Part shown: piece after piece, positions 1 to 12,230 of the stretch
How positions within the stretch are numbered: the stretch's first letter is position 1
How the letters are laid out: every line of letters begins with the position of its first letter
The notes under the pieces: generated by a model
Database searches by the model: none
What the model was told of the DNA's origin: nothing
Seen by the model: the letters and a program-made list of their open reading frames with translations, nothing else
Made by a program: the position numbers and the translations under genes
Assembly (NCBI GenBank): GCA_030549775.1
Contig: CM060178.1
Location: 73,067,152-73,131,151, forward strand
Direction of reading: 5' to 3'
Length of the DNA stretch: 64,000 nt
Source of the DNA: Tamarix chinensis
Taxonomy: Eukaryota > Streptophyta > Magnoliopsida > Caryophyllales > Tamaricaceae

Positions 1-2851
1 ATCAACCCTGCACCCAAGGGCAAAGCCAGAGAGAAAAATCCACGGGGTCCCAATATAATTAATTATAAGTCATAGTTTTTTAAAAAAGGATCTTGAAGTG
101 CTGCCAGTGGATATTGAACCCACATCCTCCAGTTTAATATAAAGGAGGTCCAACCACTATAGCATGGACACTTTTGTGATATAATATTTCTCTTATTTAT
201 ATATAATATATATTTATATATTATTTCATGGGGTTAAGCGACCCCATGTGCTCTATAGTGGCTCTATTAGTGCTTGCACCTACCGGCCGAGCTTACACCA
301 CCGACCAACACCCCAGTCATCCCACACATTCTCTGTCCCTCCATTTGTGTAGTCCTCACACTGCGTGTGGAGCATACAGCATGAGTAAAAATATAATGTT
401 TGGATTTTGTAAACTTTGGTACCTATTATTATTAAAGGTGTTTCAGTAATTTTGAAAAATAAATATTTTAATATTATAATTATTATTTTATCCGGTATAT
501 ATTAATTGAAAAAATTTGGTATTATTTTTAGGTACAATAGTTGACTAGCAGAATCCGATAATTTTTATAGGATACTATTATTTTACATTTTTGGTGGAAT
601 TCAGGTAACCATTATACTCTACTAAAATGATAAATATTATATGATAGTACATTAGGGTTTTTGTACATGAAATATGTTAAGCATAATTTGTTACATAATA
701 ATTATGTGTTATTTGTTGTTATTATGAAAATTGATAAATTGAGCATGTCATCTATTATAAAATATTTTGGGTACAAAAGTATGATTAGAATGGTTATATT
801 GACAGGAAAATATTTTGTCCAATAAGTATGTATAAAATAATATGTTGAGCATGTTTATATATATTTTTGGAATAATAATTATGGATGTGTGACCTAGGGA
901 AAATTTAGTCATTTTTAGTGTATTATGATATTTATCCTAAAAATCATATCTAATATATATTATTAGTTGTTGATTATGGGATCATGTATTTTTGATATTT
1001 TAAGAGTGTATAATAGGGTTTTGTGTGTAGAAACATGCGTAAGGGAAAAATAGTCTTTTAGCATATATGATAATTTAAATTGTATAATAAATAATTAAAT
1101 TATTTTATTTTATCCTTTTAATGATAAATTAATGAATAAAATAGATTTAGTATTTAAATGGATGGTATTTGGATAATTATTAGTCTTAGGGGTATTGTGG
1201 TCATTTTTGGCCTAATGCGCCTAAGTATGAATAATTAGATATAGGATGGCATTAGTTTTTAATAGAATGATCTTAGTGTTGACTTTGATATTATTTTAGA
1301 CGGTGGACCTTAGGGTTAAATTAGCTAATTGGAAATAAAAGAAAAATGAATAAGTATGAAAATGGAAATAATAATGGAATATGTGATCACCTTATAAAAT
1401 ACTAATATGTAAAGTGGAATGCCTCTAGTTTGGGAATGATTTCTGTCTAGGTTTAGTTATCGTAGAAATGAGGTATGAGTCCTCACAATTTATAGTTTTC
1501 TAGTGTGCCGGTTGTGCTTAAGTAAGACTCTAGTATATTTTATAGGCAACCTACAAACCTTTTAGGAGGTTTCAATACTTAAGGATTAGGTTTCCTAGGT
1601 GAGGAAGGTACTGTATAGCCTGGTGTGCTAGTATGACCAAAGTGTTGTTGTGCCTCTGGGTTGGATAGCTTGGAGGGTACTGTGATACCTTGAGTGCTGG
1701 TATGATTGGTGTACTTTTATGTCTCCGGATTGTCATTGTATCCTCCCTTTGAGTAAATAAAAATGAAAATGACATGATTTGATTTGGAATGATTATTATT
1801 AGATTATTAGACTAGTCGGTAGTAGATACTTTGCCTACCTATGGTTTTGGTAGGAGTCTTTGTGCCTACCCATGGTTTTTGTACCTAAGAGTCTTGCATG
1901 TATTGTTGTGGACTCTATTGGGATTGATGTCGAGATGTGATTTATGTTGTGAAGGTTATGTTTGTTGTGTTAGAGTTTGGTTCTATTTATTACTCTAGTT
2001 TACATCTTTAGATGCTTGGTTGATAAATCTTATCATGTTCTAAATGAACACACATGAACATTATATAGTGTGGTCATTATTGTTTATCTATCAAGACTAT
2101 TATATTGTGGTCATCTCCTATATGTATATGTTTATCTCATATGTTAGTATGATGCCTTATGGTTATTAGGTTGGGGTTGTTCCTAATCATATTTTAGAGA
2201 GAATAAATGGTACGTCAGTTTGGTAAGTATTCTATTTCATAAGATGAAAGAATATGAGTAATATATGACCATGATGATATTTGATTATCTAAATCATTAA
2301 CTTGTATCAATCCTCGTATGCATATCTAAATGTCTTACACCATGTTAGTTGTATCCTTGTATGTGTTTCATGCTAGTTTTTCATATTAGCTCTATACAAA
2401 GGGTTATTCAATACAGTATTACTAATAGGTTCTATTTCATGGTCCCTTGCCTATTCAATAGGTAATGATGATCCTAGAGGAAAACTTTGAGGGTTCGGCT
2501 TGATTAATTCTAGTGAAGGTTTGAGAGTTAGGATTATCTGGTGTTTGCCCTAATACATTTTGATCTAGATATTTTATGGACACTTAAGTTGCTTGTTTTT
2601 TCTTTTTATTATATTTCAACTATTTGCCTAATCTTTTTGTACTTAGGACAATATAATCTCTTGTGAAATCTACTAACTTGCCTTGTTATAGATGTTATTT
2701 AAGTAAAGAAATGTTTTAGCATTAGCATTTAGTATAAGGAGGGTAGAGGATGCTAGACTTATACTAATTGGGGCGATAACATCCTTTATTTTCATAATTA
2801 ATGCTTCCACAAACAAACTTTTTAAGTTGTAAATTTGGGGGGTGTTACATG
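1..2851 (+). repeat. 3' part of a long gypsy-type LTR (truncated by window edge)
   Basis: The stretch ends at 2842-2851 in GGTGTTACA, the same terminus as the solo LTR at 31497-35810. The part around 1500-1780 matches 60430-60720 in order and wording: 'tacttaaggattagg', then 'gtatgacca..gt', then 'gtatcctcc..gagtaa'. Both therefore belong to one long-LTR family, read on the plus strand. No primer binding site follows 2851, so this is a solo LTR or the 3' LTR of an element lying to the left. The LTR start is outside the window. The short open frames inside it, such as 228-449, look like chance. Family assignment is by analogy to the Tekay/Del-like LTRs further right. Confidence 0.6.
107..169 (-). 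other. tRNA-like module (SINE head or tRNA pseudogene)
   Basis: Read on the minus strand, this 63-base stretch has a box A-like 'TATAGTGGTTGGA' starting near base 9 and a box B-like 'GGTTCAATATCC' starting near base 50. That is the spacing of the internal RNA polymerase III promoter in a tRNA. The 5' GTCCATGC and the ordering agree with a tRNA-derived head. No acceptor stem, anticodon arm or CCA end can be drawn with confidence, so it is not a working tRNA gene. It may be a SINE head or an LTR module that resembles a tRNA. Confidence 0.5.
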
Positions 2852-4150
2852 ACTACTCTTCTAGTTGGAACATGGACTATAACCCTTGACCTTAGCACCC
2901 ACACTCTAGACATAACTTGTTGTATTTGAGTTTCTAGATGTGCCTCTTGCTAAGAGGTAGCTCTACCTCAAAACTACACCTTGATATGTTAAACTCCATA
3001 TTTGTCTATATAGCACTTGTACCCTCTGCGGCCTTTATTGCCATGCTTCCAACACACAACTAAGTTAACCTGGTAGTCCCTATCCTGGTGGTTCCCTCTA
3101 TAAACCTTTTAGTTATAGTACCTCAGGGGGTAAGAAATTCCTAACACATCCTTCAGAATGCTACAAGTGATGACCTTCACTTGGTTAGCTTTGTTGAGCA
3201 CCTACTTTAACCCTATTATCACCAACATGACATTGAATGCTCTGTACTAGCCTCTTAGTCCTATTAAGTACCTTCTTTACCTCTTGAATCTATCATAGGG
3301 CACATACCTTCTTATACGCCATCAGCACATCTATCATCATATCACTCCAAACAACTCCTTAGTGTGAAAATCCAAAAACTGTCCAAAATGATGTATGATC
3401 ATCTCTTCACTCCCAGCTATCTCTAATCCAACCACTAAAAGCTTGGAAAACTTGCTAAAGTAGTCCTCGACCACATGCTACCCTACTAAAGAGTCTGAAA
3501 CTTGATATGCATTATACAACAAACATGCAAAGGATAGTAACACAGCCCCAAAGCTACCAACAATATTTCCTAAATTAGCACTAGCTCTATAACTCAAAAC
3601 TAGTATCCTTTCCACCAATCAACAACCTTATCTCCTTAGGTCAAATGTATTGACATTACCTTCATTTTTGTTGAGAAGTCTGATGCTCAGAAGATCTTCT
3701 CCATATTGCTTATTCAATCTTTTGACAAATAAGAATACTCAATACCCTAAAACACTGATAGGTTATGGAACCTAACATCTCTAACTTAGTTTTGAGCTTA
3801 CACAGGAACCTGAAGTGGTGGTTGGGTTGCAGCTGAGGCTATAGCTAATTTGCAAATATCTTAGCAACTATGATGAGAAACTCCCCCATACACGTTATAT
3901 GAAGGTTTAATGCCATCATGATATATAAGAAAAGAATGAAGGAATAAGGTTACAACCCTATCTAGCATAATCAAAGGACACCTATTGAATGCTAAGCACA
4001 AATCACACGAAAGGTTAACAATTAATACAATTCTCGCACACATGCTAAAACTCCAACCCAAACATCACTTCCTCACAAGGCTAAACTAAGTTTTCAAATA
4101 GTTAGGAACATAAGTTTTTGAAAGTACATCAAATAATTTTAAAACCAAAA
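2852..4150 (-). pseudogene. gag remnant of a minus-strand gypsy element (element F)
   Basis: This is the internal region next to the primer binding site at 4151-4162, heavily decayed. On the minus strand at 3013-3054 the frame reads CWKHGNKGRRGYKC. That keeps the spacing of a retroviral zinc knuckle (C-x2-C-x4-H-x4-C) with the second Cys changed to His and the His changed to Arg. It therefore looks like a nucleocapsid remnant. No long open frame survives, stops are frequent, and nothing of protease, reverse transcriptase or integrase is present. The fragment is cut off at its 3' side by the end of the plus-strand LTR at 2851. The family is probably the same broad chromovirus group as element A, but the evidence is thin. 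Confidence 0.45.
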
Positions 4151-4162
4151 GCTTTGATACCA
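4151..4162 (-). promoter_or_regulatory. primer binding site, initiator Met tRNA type (element F)
   Basis: The minus strand reads TGGTATCAAAGC, one base away from the common plant gypsy site TGGTATCAGAGC, which pairs with the 3' end of initiator methionine tRNA. It lies three bases from the inferred LTR edge at 4166. It defines the element as minus-strand, with the 5' LTR on the right. Confidence 0.75.
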
Positions 4163-4165
4163 AAT

Positions 4166-6300
4166 TATAACACACCCATTTTTAGTACTTAAAAAATTTA
4201 TTTCGCAGAAGCTTAATCAAAAAAATATTAGGTTTCACCACTACACTTAGCATAAGTCCAATCTTCTTACCATCGTTATGCCATATATCAAGGCTAAAAC
4301 AAGTCAAATAAAAAATAGAAGTAGTAGGAATAAGAGACAATAGCATAAATAAAAGTTATGGATAAACATTTTTTGTAATCAAGATAATCAAAATATATCA
4401 CAAGACATATGACTTTGAAAGGAAAAATGATTGATATAAGGTAGCATACGAAGGTATGACACTAATTTTCCATAACTCTTAGACTTGCCTATCCATTTCT
4501 CAAAAGGAATCTCTTCCTATGAATTATTATTGCTCTTATATGCCTTAAGCCACTCTATGACCCACATCTACAAGAGTAGTGTCGGTATAAGAAATTCATA
4601 CTAATTAAATCACAATGTCTTTGCAAAGGTAGCATGCTTGCATTATATATAGACATATAATAATGAGAAACATACTTCAAACATAATCACATGCGATTAT
4701 AAAATTAAGAATAGGTATGATTTCACAATTTTACATAAGCAAATAACCAACCATATCCTGAAGAAGGCCAAAAACAACCAAGATTCCCACATAACATAAC
4801 CATTACTAAGGCAAACCCTAATCTAATTATTAAGGAGAGTTCTAATTCCATTTCAACCAATTATTAATTATTAATAGGAATATGATCCCATAATCCAATT
4901 AGTGATTGCCATAGAAGAAATAATAGTATAATAAATTAAACCACTAACTTTTTGAAAACACAAGAGAGAAGTCGCTCAATATCAAGTCATGTATAATCAA
5001 ACCACTAAATTTTTGACATGACGTAATAGAAGTCATACGACTTAAGTTATGTATTAAACACTCAAGTCCTAAGGTACATGTACCTCTTATAAGGTTTATG
5101 ATATCCTATGAGAAGAAATGAACCCTTTGAACCAATGACCAAACTATGAAATCAGTGGCCTATTAAGGCATAATATCCCTTTTATAACTCAAGTTCTTCA
5201 CTTTTAGTGATTAAGGTTTTGTTCAAGTCAATATTTTTATTCCCTAAGGACACTAATCACAAATAACAAGTTATTTAACCAAGTACCTTAAGGGCTTCTA
5301 TAATTAATTCCATCATGGCCTAGGGTTTGGCATCATACCATAGTCTAAATAATTATCTCAAATCAATCCAAAAAATCCCTTTTAACAATTTATTTTAAAT
5401 TATTCAATGGTCAACCGTAAGGTTAATTACCAATATAAATCTAAAATGTCAACTCTAAAGTTAAATAGAGGAAAACTAAAGCCAAGCTAGTCAAATTATT
5501 AACTCATATATAGATTCTAGTCATAAATGACCAAAATACCCTTAAAATACTAGTTTCCACAATTTTAATCATTGTAGTACTATCCTTATTATAATTTAAC
5601 AATTTCTCATGAAAAGACTAAAATATAATATAATATAACACATTAAAAAGAGTAATAACTCCAAAACATGCAAAAGATAAGTACCATTACACACGATTTT
5701 AGCATATTAAGCATGTAAATCCCAAACATGCATATCTAACATATTATTTATTTCTTGCAAATCATATACCATAAATTAGAGAATAAAATAGACATTCATA
5801 GTGGCAAATAAGAACAAGGCATAACCAAAATTTCATTTCTTTCCATCAAGCATAAAAATAAAGAATCACACAAAACTAACCCTAATCATGCTCAAATACT
5901 ATCATTGTTTGAATTGAAAATTAACTAAAACATTCAAGGAATATAATGTAATAATTATACTAGCTAGAAAAGGCTTGGAAATTTAAAAAGCCCTAACCAA
6001 ACCCTAACCCTAAACTATCATCAATAATGTAACACAATTACACCTATTACCACATGCATGTAATTTTATATATTAAATATAATAACAAATATACATTATA
6101 CTTAAATGTCAACATACTAAACACTATATTTTAGAAGCATCATATGTCATGATATTCATTTTTCTTACATAAAAATCATAAAATCTTACATTAAACAAAA
6201 CTTAGCATGATTCTAGCCCTAACAAAAGTGTAAGAGAAGATGCTCACAACCAAAAGTTTACCATCATTATCGTAGTTGGATTTACCTGAATCCAAAGATA
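4166..6300 (-). repeat. 5' LTR of element F (far end not resolved)
   Basis: It begins at the primer binding site side with TATAACACACCC, a one-base variant of TGTAACACCC. Soon after it carries the 'caccactacacttagcataag..ccaagctaa'-like block also seen just inside LTR A (25974 onward) and at 62150. Near 5530 the phrase 'gaccaaaatacccttaaaat' is the reverse complement of wording near 60140 in the plus-strand LTR. The homology fades after about 6300 and I could not find the other LTR terminus, so the true end may be 2 kb further right. Confidence 0.5.
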
Positions 6301-8837
6301 TACAAAAAACAGAAAATTTGCCTTCTCTAAGATCACATCAGGAAAAATGTGGCTCACCTTAAAAATATATAAAACCTTTAAAATATATAAAAATAACAAA
6401 ATGAGAACCACCACTAACATAAATTTGCCATCTAACCAAATATATATATTAAAATTACATTGTTACAAATAAAGCACATAAAGTGCTATGAGATTTTCAA
6501 TAACTACTTTTGCAAATATTTTAATATATAGACTTCTTCTTCTTCCTTTTTTTTTGTCATCTTGAGATTTAAAATTTAAACTTATGTATTAATATTCAAA
6601 TTTATGTATACTAATATGTGGGATGCTCATATTTGAGGGCCCTATTTGAGTGTCCACCTTGCACTTGATATTTGATAAAGGAAGAGGGGGGATGTTAGTT
6701 GAAATGGAAGTTGTGGATCACACAAAAACATAGATTCCACCTCCATTTTATTTAAACAAAATTTTAAATTTATAGAAATAAATATAGTATCCCCTTCATG
6801 TCCTCTATTATACATGCTAAATATATACATTACTTATTTCTACTATCAAGAAATAGTTAAAAAAAAGATAGATAAATGAATTGCTAACAATAGATTATCT
6901 TTTATTCAATACTTATCAAATTTATATGTATAATCCATTTTACTATTGACCATGTCAAGACTAATGTTTTGTAAAACAGAAAAAGGCTACTAATGAAAAA
7001 ACCAAGCAAATATTTTATAAAATTGTAAGGATTTAGGATTATATTCTTCTTAATATTAATTAAATATCATTTATTATCCCTAAATACAATTATTTCTTTA
7101 GTAGGATGTGGTTCGAGAAACAAAAGCACCATCAAATGGCTGAAATGATGCCCTCGCTCAAAATTTAGGGATCATGGAGCACAGTGATCAAATTAAAGGG
7201 TTGTCTCATGGTGCCACATTTTAAACTACTTTTTCATGATTTCTTAGTTTCCACACTCCTAAGAAAAGGTCAATCATCTAAGAACTAAAGTGGAAACTTT
7301 AAGAGCAAGAAAATCAAAATTAATTGCCAACCAAAAAGGATTGATGAGAAAATGAAAATATACATGAAGGAAAGCACATCCAATTCAATCATTGAAATTA
7401 TTATGCTCATTCCTACTCCTACACATACACTTATGACCACTATTATTAGAGTACATAAGGTAATATACTTTATTCTTAATTATTTTATTAAAAGCATATC
7501 TGTAGTTAGGATATATGAAATTAATATAACTTTTGAATGCATGGTGATATCCATGCAATCTCAAGACATGAGAGCAAAGTGTAATTATATATAAAGGAAT
7601 CACTCATGGCTTAGAGGAGAGATCATTGGAGCTCAACATACTTTGAGTTACTTTCAACAACATCCATAATAAATATTTTCTTAAACTTATCCTCTTTAAA
7701 ATATGACGATTGTGATCTCCTATGATTCATAAGAAAGACATTTAAATGGCCATGCCATCTAGCTATCTTTGAGAAAATAAATTTACTTCTTTTCCATTTT
7801 TTTTACTATGATGGTAGCAATTTTTTTTTTTGAGGAAGCTAAATCTTAAGGAGTAATGAGGGAAGACATTTGAGGAAATGGGAAAGAAATTATGTGTAAG
7901 ATATAACACACCTCTCATCAACAATCAAGATTTTTCTTCATAGGGTGAGGATGTATTATAAAGAACTCTTGCACGATCAATATTTTAGCGTAGAAGTTGA
8001 ATTACCAAAGAATTGTTTTCAAGACTAAAGAAATCAATGTATATATATCATGCAACGACTTATTTCATTTGTTGACTAGAGGTTAGCTAGAAGTTTAACA
8101 TAGAAAGACATACATAAGGTATAATTTCATTTATTTTTAAATATATACTTATATTTAAAAATATTATTATAAATTTTAAGTAAGATATAATTTCCTTATT
8201 GGTTTTTAGAAGAAAAAATTATACTTGATAATGATCAAGATGAGTATGGATTTTTATTTCCTTAAGTGATTTTCTATGGGGACCATAGAAAACAGGTGTA
8301 GTATATGGTCTAAGTAATGAGGGAAACTACACATTGAATTATTTTCTCCCATTTTGTTTTTAATAACTTAGATTGGGTTTTTGTAATTTTACATTGATAA
8401 AAAAGGATGGCATGTTCATTTGAATCCTAAGGAGGAAGATGGCATTACATTACACTAAAGTTTGTTAATAAGTAATTAATTGATCTCTAGCTTTAATAAA
8501 CAAATGCTATAAGTTATGTATCATACTATATAATTAATATTTCTATATATACACATTAATTAGGCTATTTAGAAACATTTAGAGAATCAAAATTAATTAA
8601 ATTAGTACATACACAGATAGAGTCCCATGATGGTATGTAATTAGTAATACCTTTTTTATATTTTAATGCTACTATTTAGTGTAGTTATAACAAATTAATT
8701 AATACATTGCACTTAATTTAGTGTCTAAAATAAGAAGATAATGACATTTGTGGATATTTTGTCATGAAATATATGAGAGATGTCACTTTAAAATGATGCA
8801 ATGAATATTTGGAGGTATTTATTGATCACTATATGCG
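6301..8837. other. AT-rich sequence, no gene recognised
   Basis: There is no coding signal that I trust. The open frames of 60-80 codons on both strands have no recognisable motif and overlap each other at 7352-7603. Part of this may be the unrecognised remainder of LTR F. Confidence 0.5.
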
Positions 8838-8839
8838 TA

Positions 8840-8874
8840 CAAACACACACACAGACACACACACACACACACAC
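8840..8874. repeat. (CA)n microsatellite
   Basis: About 17 CA units with one interruption (CAGA). Confidence 0.95.
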
Positions 8875-9915
8875 ATTAGTCTTTTTAATTGAATTGAATA
8901 CTAATAACCATGTAAATTTTCATACTTTTTTAGGCATATCAAAATTATGAGCTTAACTTTTAGATATCCACATCAACGAGATAAAAAAGAAGAAGAAGTG
9001 GCTAGATTTCATCTTTGAACAAGCTTGCTAATGACCTCATTTGTAGGTAGCATTTTCATTAATGTAGATAATTTTTTATGTATACTTGGTTATTTATAGG
9101 ATTTTAGGTATCTAAGTAACTAAATACTTATATCCATTGGCGCTTGTGTATTAGTTTTGTATATATGATTGAATTCACTCATTTATTTATTTATTATTAA
9201 TGTAAGAGATTTTTTATAAAGTTTGATCATGTATGTACTTTATTTTTTATAGATAAAATTTATGTTGTATATATGCATAGGAGATAAAAAAAATGATTTT
9301 TGCATATTATTTTTCGATATATATATATACATATATATATGTATGTGTACGTGCGCACGCGCATGCATGTGTGTAGGTTTTGTATTTGGAGTTAGTCATT
9401 GTACTATTTTATACTTCCATAGTACCAGTTAATTTTTATGTTAGTCATTTGGTTAATCAGGGTACATACTTGGTGACATCCTATGCCAAGACCTCCACTC
9501 ATTATCAATTACTATCAATTCCCTTATAATCTAATTATATTCTCTTATAAAGTATCCCTCAATAAACATAGAATGTGGAAAATTATTATGGACAAATAAA
9601 TCTATATATCTAGCCCTCACTTAGAATAACAGTTGATTCTTTGGCATGGTGTGCAAAATATGGTATGACCTGAACTTTTTCGCTCTTACATACAAACCCC
9701 TCTCCAATATGTAGCCTAGATCATCACATATCCATCTCATATGGTACCTAATATTTTTGTCAAGAGATATAAAAAAAAATAGGCTAAAAAACACATGAAA
9801 GATAAGCAAGACATTTTATCACCTACAAAAGGACAAAATATCTAATGAATTATTTTTATTACTAAGATTAAACAAAAATTTTATTTACTTGGGTTTATAA
9901 GGGGTATTTTTTGTG
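8875..9915. other. AT-rich sequence, no gene recognised
   Basis: No coding or structural feature is seen apart from the alternating pyrimidine-purine run annotated separately at 9318-9375. Confidence 0.5.
9318..9375. repeat. 58-bp uninterrupted pyrimidine-purine alternation
   Basis: Every base from 9318 to 9375 alternates pyrimidine and purine (29 YR steps). The run starts as (TA)n, passes through TG and CG steps (CGTGCGCACGCGCATG) and ends in TGTGTGTA. Such tracts can adopt left-handed DNA or cruciform structure. Confidence 0.9.
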
Positions 9916-10126
9916 GTTAAGGTTAGGGTTTAGGGTTAGTGTTAGGATTATGTTTAGGGTTTGGGCTTTTTAGGGTTTAGGGTTTAAGGTAGAGGGTTAA
10001 GGTGTAGCATTTAGGATTTTCATTTAGAGTTTAAGGTTAGTGTTAGGGTTTAGGTTAGGTTTAGGGTTAGGGGTATAGGGTTAATGTTATATAGGTTTAA
10101 GGTTTTGGTTAAAGGTTAGATTTAAG
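9916..10126 (+). repeat. degenerate interstitial telomere-like repeat
   Basis: The tract has many units of GGTTTAGGG and GGTTAGGG mixed with variants such as GGTTTAAGG and GTGTTAGG. It fits a decayed array of the plant telomere repeat TTTAGGG, although both TTTAGGG and TTAGGG units occur. Similar short runs are found at 5995-6015 and inside the LTRs of element B near 15150 and 39155. Confidence 0.75.
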
Positions 10127-11089
10127 GGATAAGAACAATATTTTTTGTTCTTTTAAACTTGTAGTTTTCATTTGAACATCCCTTATATAAACGCACCCAT
10201 CATACAACAAATATTCAAGTTATAAAAATTATATTACTTAATGATATGAAATATTAAAATAAACTATTATTTTGACCTTGTCTTGTGATATATTTTCTTA
10301 TACTAAATTAATTATATTAAATATGTTATGTTGAATATATTTTCATATTATTAATCTATCGTACTTAATTAATCATTTTGATTACATTTTATTGTACTTA
10401 ATCTATTATTTTTAATATATTTTCTTATATTTAATATAATATATTTAACATGTGTATATATATATATATATATATATACTTTTATTAATTATACCTAAAT
10501 AAATAATTATTGTTTAATTTGAAATTATATTATATTACGTTATTAGTATTCTTAATCTATATATACTAACTTATTTATATCTACTTTCCTTAATTATGCT
10601 TAAATAAACCTACATACATAGGTTAATATATATAGAATATGTATAATAATAATATATATTATACTCAATCTATAGATATCTACTTTTCTTGATTATACTT
10701 ATATCAAGTATTATCTTTTTTAATTTAAAATTATATTATGTTATTAATACACCTAATCTATATCTTATTATTCTTTTAAATAATGTATTTAAAAAATGTG
10801 AGATATAGAAATGACATATGGGATATATAGATTATTTTTATGCATAAAAATGTCATTTATCCTCATAAATTTAATAAGATTTAATCTTTTTGTCGAGTTT
10901 TTTTCTTTTAAATAGATTTTGCAGGACAAAAAATTGAAGAAATTCAAGGAGAAATCAATGAAAAGAATAAATCAAGTAAAGAGCACATCAAGAAACAATG
11001 AATCAAGGGGATTAAAGTTGGAAATGAAGCAAATACGTTAAGAGAAGTTGTGCTAAAATTGCAAAGGAAGAATAATGAAAGACCCAAAA
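10127..11089. other. very AT-rich spacer
   Basis: Low-complexity TATA/TTAATA-rich DNA with no gene seen. Its right part may belong to the start of the Athila-like LTR, whose left end I could not fix. Confidence 0.5.
10454..10478. repeat. (TA)n microsatellite
   Basis: About 12 TA units. Confidence 0.95.
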
Positions 11090-11888
11090 ATACGTCACCC
11101 CCGTGTTTCTTAAACACGGGCCATGTTTGTTTTAGTTATTTTAGATTAAATAAAATAGGGTAGGATGATTTGATGATGGAATTATGTTTCAAATACAATA
11201 ACGTACTTTGAATGTTTTGTTCTAGTTGAAATTTAATTAAATTAACGAAACATATTTAATGATTTTGTATCATAGATTAAGAATTTAAACTAATTAGATT
11301 GATCACCTATTTAGTTTAGAACTTAATCATTGCTAAGACAATGCAATTGACCCGTAATTATTAATTATTTGTCTAAAGTAGCAAGAAGATTAATCGTTAA
11401 TCTTATCCTTTAATTCATATAATTACATAATCCAAGCTTATATGGTTATGATTGTGGTTGACTGCTTTCCATTCATATTGGTACCAGTAATTGAATCTAG
11501 TGTTCGTAATCTAGGTTATTAAATGGTTAGGAAATAAGTTAAGAGCTTAGTCAATTTATTAAGGTTGAGAGAAAGTAAAGAAATTAATTATTATGAGTTT
11601 CTAAAGGTTAACATTAAATCATATAGAATCATTCTTCTTCTTTGAGTATTTGATATTTTGATTCCATCATCAATTCATTCCTCCCCTATTCATCAAATAG
11701 TGATCATATCTTAATATATTTAGATTTAGTATTAAAATTAATGAAATTATATAAATGGGATTATAAAATCAATTGCAAAATTAGTGATTAAAACACAATT
11801 CCTTATGGGTTCGACTCCTTTCCATATACTACGTATTTGGGAATTAGGATTTATTTATTAAATTTGTTGTACATGTGACAGTGCATCA
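11090..11888 (+). repeat. 5' LTR of Athila-like element E (left end unresolved)
   Basis: The right end is fixed: the sequence ends in GTGCATCA seven bases before a tRNA-Asp-type primer binding site. Its last 91 bases (11798-11888) recur at 14373-14466 as a 3' LTR fragment. A perfect 9-bp hairpin, CCCGTGTTT-ctt-AAACACGGG, lies at 11100-11120; such GC palindromes are common in Athila/Tat LTRs. The start of the LTR is not seen, because the partner LTR is truncated and no duplicate is available to compare. Confidence 0.6.
11100..11120. other. perfect 9-bp inverted repeat (hairpin)
   Basis: The arms CCCGTGTTT and AAACACGGG are separated by three bases. It is the only GC-rich dyad in an AT-rich stretch and sits inside the inferred LTR of element E. 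Confidence 0.85.
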
Positions 11889-11894
11889 ATTTTT

Positions 11895-11912
11895 TGGTGC
11901 CGTTGCTAGGGA
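11895..11912 (+). promoter_or_regulatory. primer binding site, tRNA-Asp type (element E)
   Basis: TGGTGCCGTTGCTAGGGA matches the Athila/Tat consensus TGGCGCCGTTGCCGGGGA at 15 of 18 positions. It lies directly after the LTR end, sets the element on the plus strand, and separates it from elements A, B and C, which use initiator Met tRNA. Confidence 0.85.
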
Positions 11913-12230
11913 TTGGCGATTATAATCTTTAGTTTTGTTTTTGTTGTTGTTTCTTATTTTAGTTTTCAATAAATTCTCCAAGCATACTCATCTATTCTTT
12001 AATTGTGTGAAATATTCAGGTACTCGCAATTGAGATTATTTGCAATTGAGCATCAAGGGAAAATTATTCCATCCATATATCCAAATTCTTCCCCTCTAAT
12101 TGCAACCTAAATAAGGAGGAGATTAGAACACGCTAGTCATATTCCATTGCCTTCTAAAGGAAGTTCCACAAATTTGGGAGAAGACCACATAAATTCTCTT
12201 TTTAGTACACCTTGCCACATCAATCCAACT

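Noticed and set aside
7352..7603. Overlapping frames of 80 (+) and 72 (-) codons
   Set aside because: They are complementary chance frames in AT-rich sequence, with no motif on either strand.
11805..11816. GGTTCGACTCC, a perfect match to a Pol III box B, in the LTR of element E
   Set aside because: No box A lies at the right distance, and this phrase is a usual part of Athila/Tat LTR ends just before the primer binding site.
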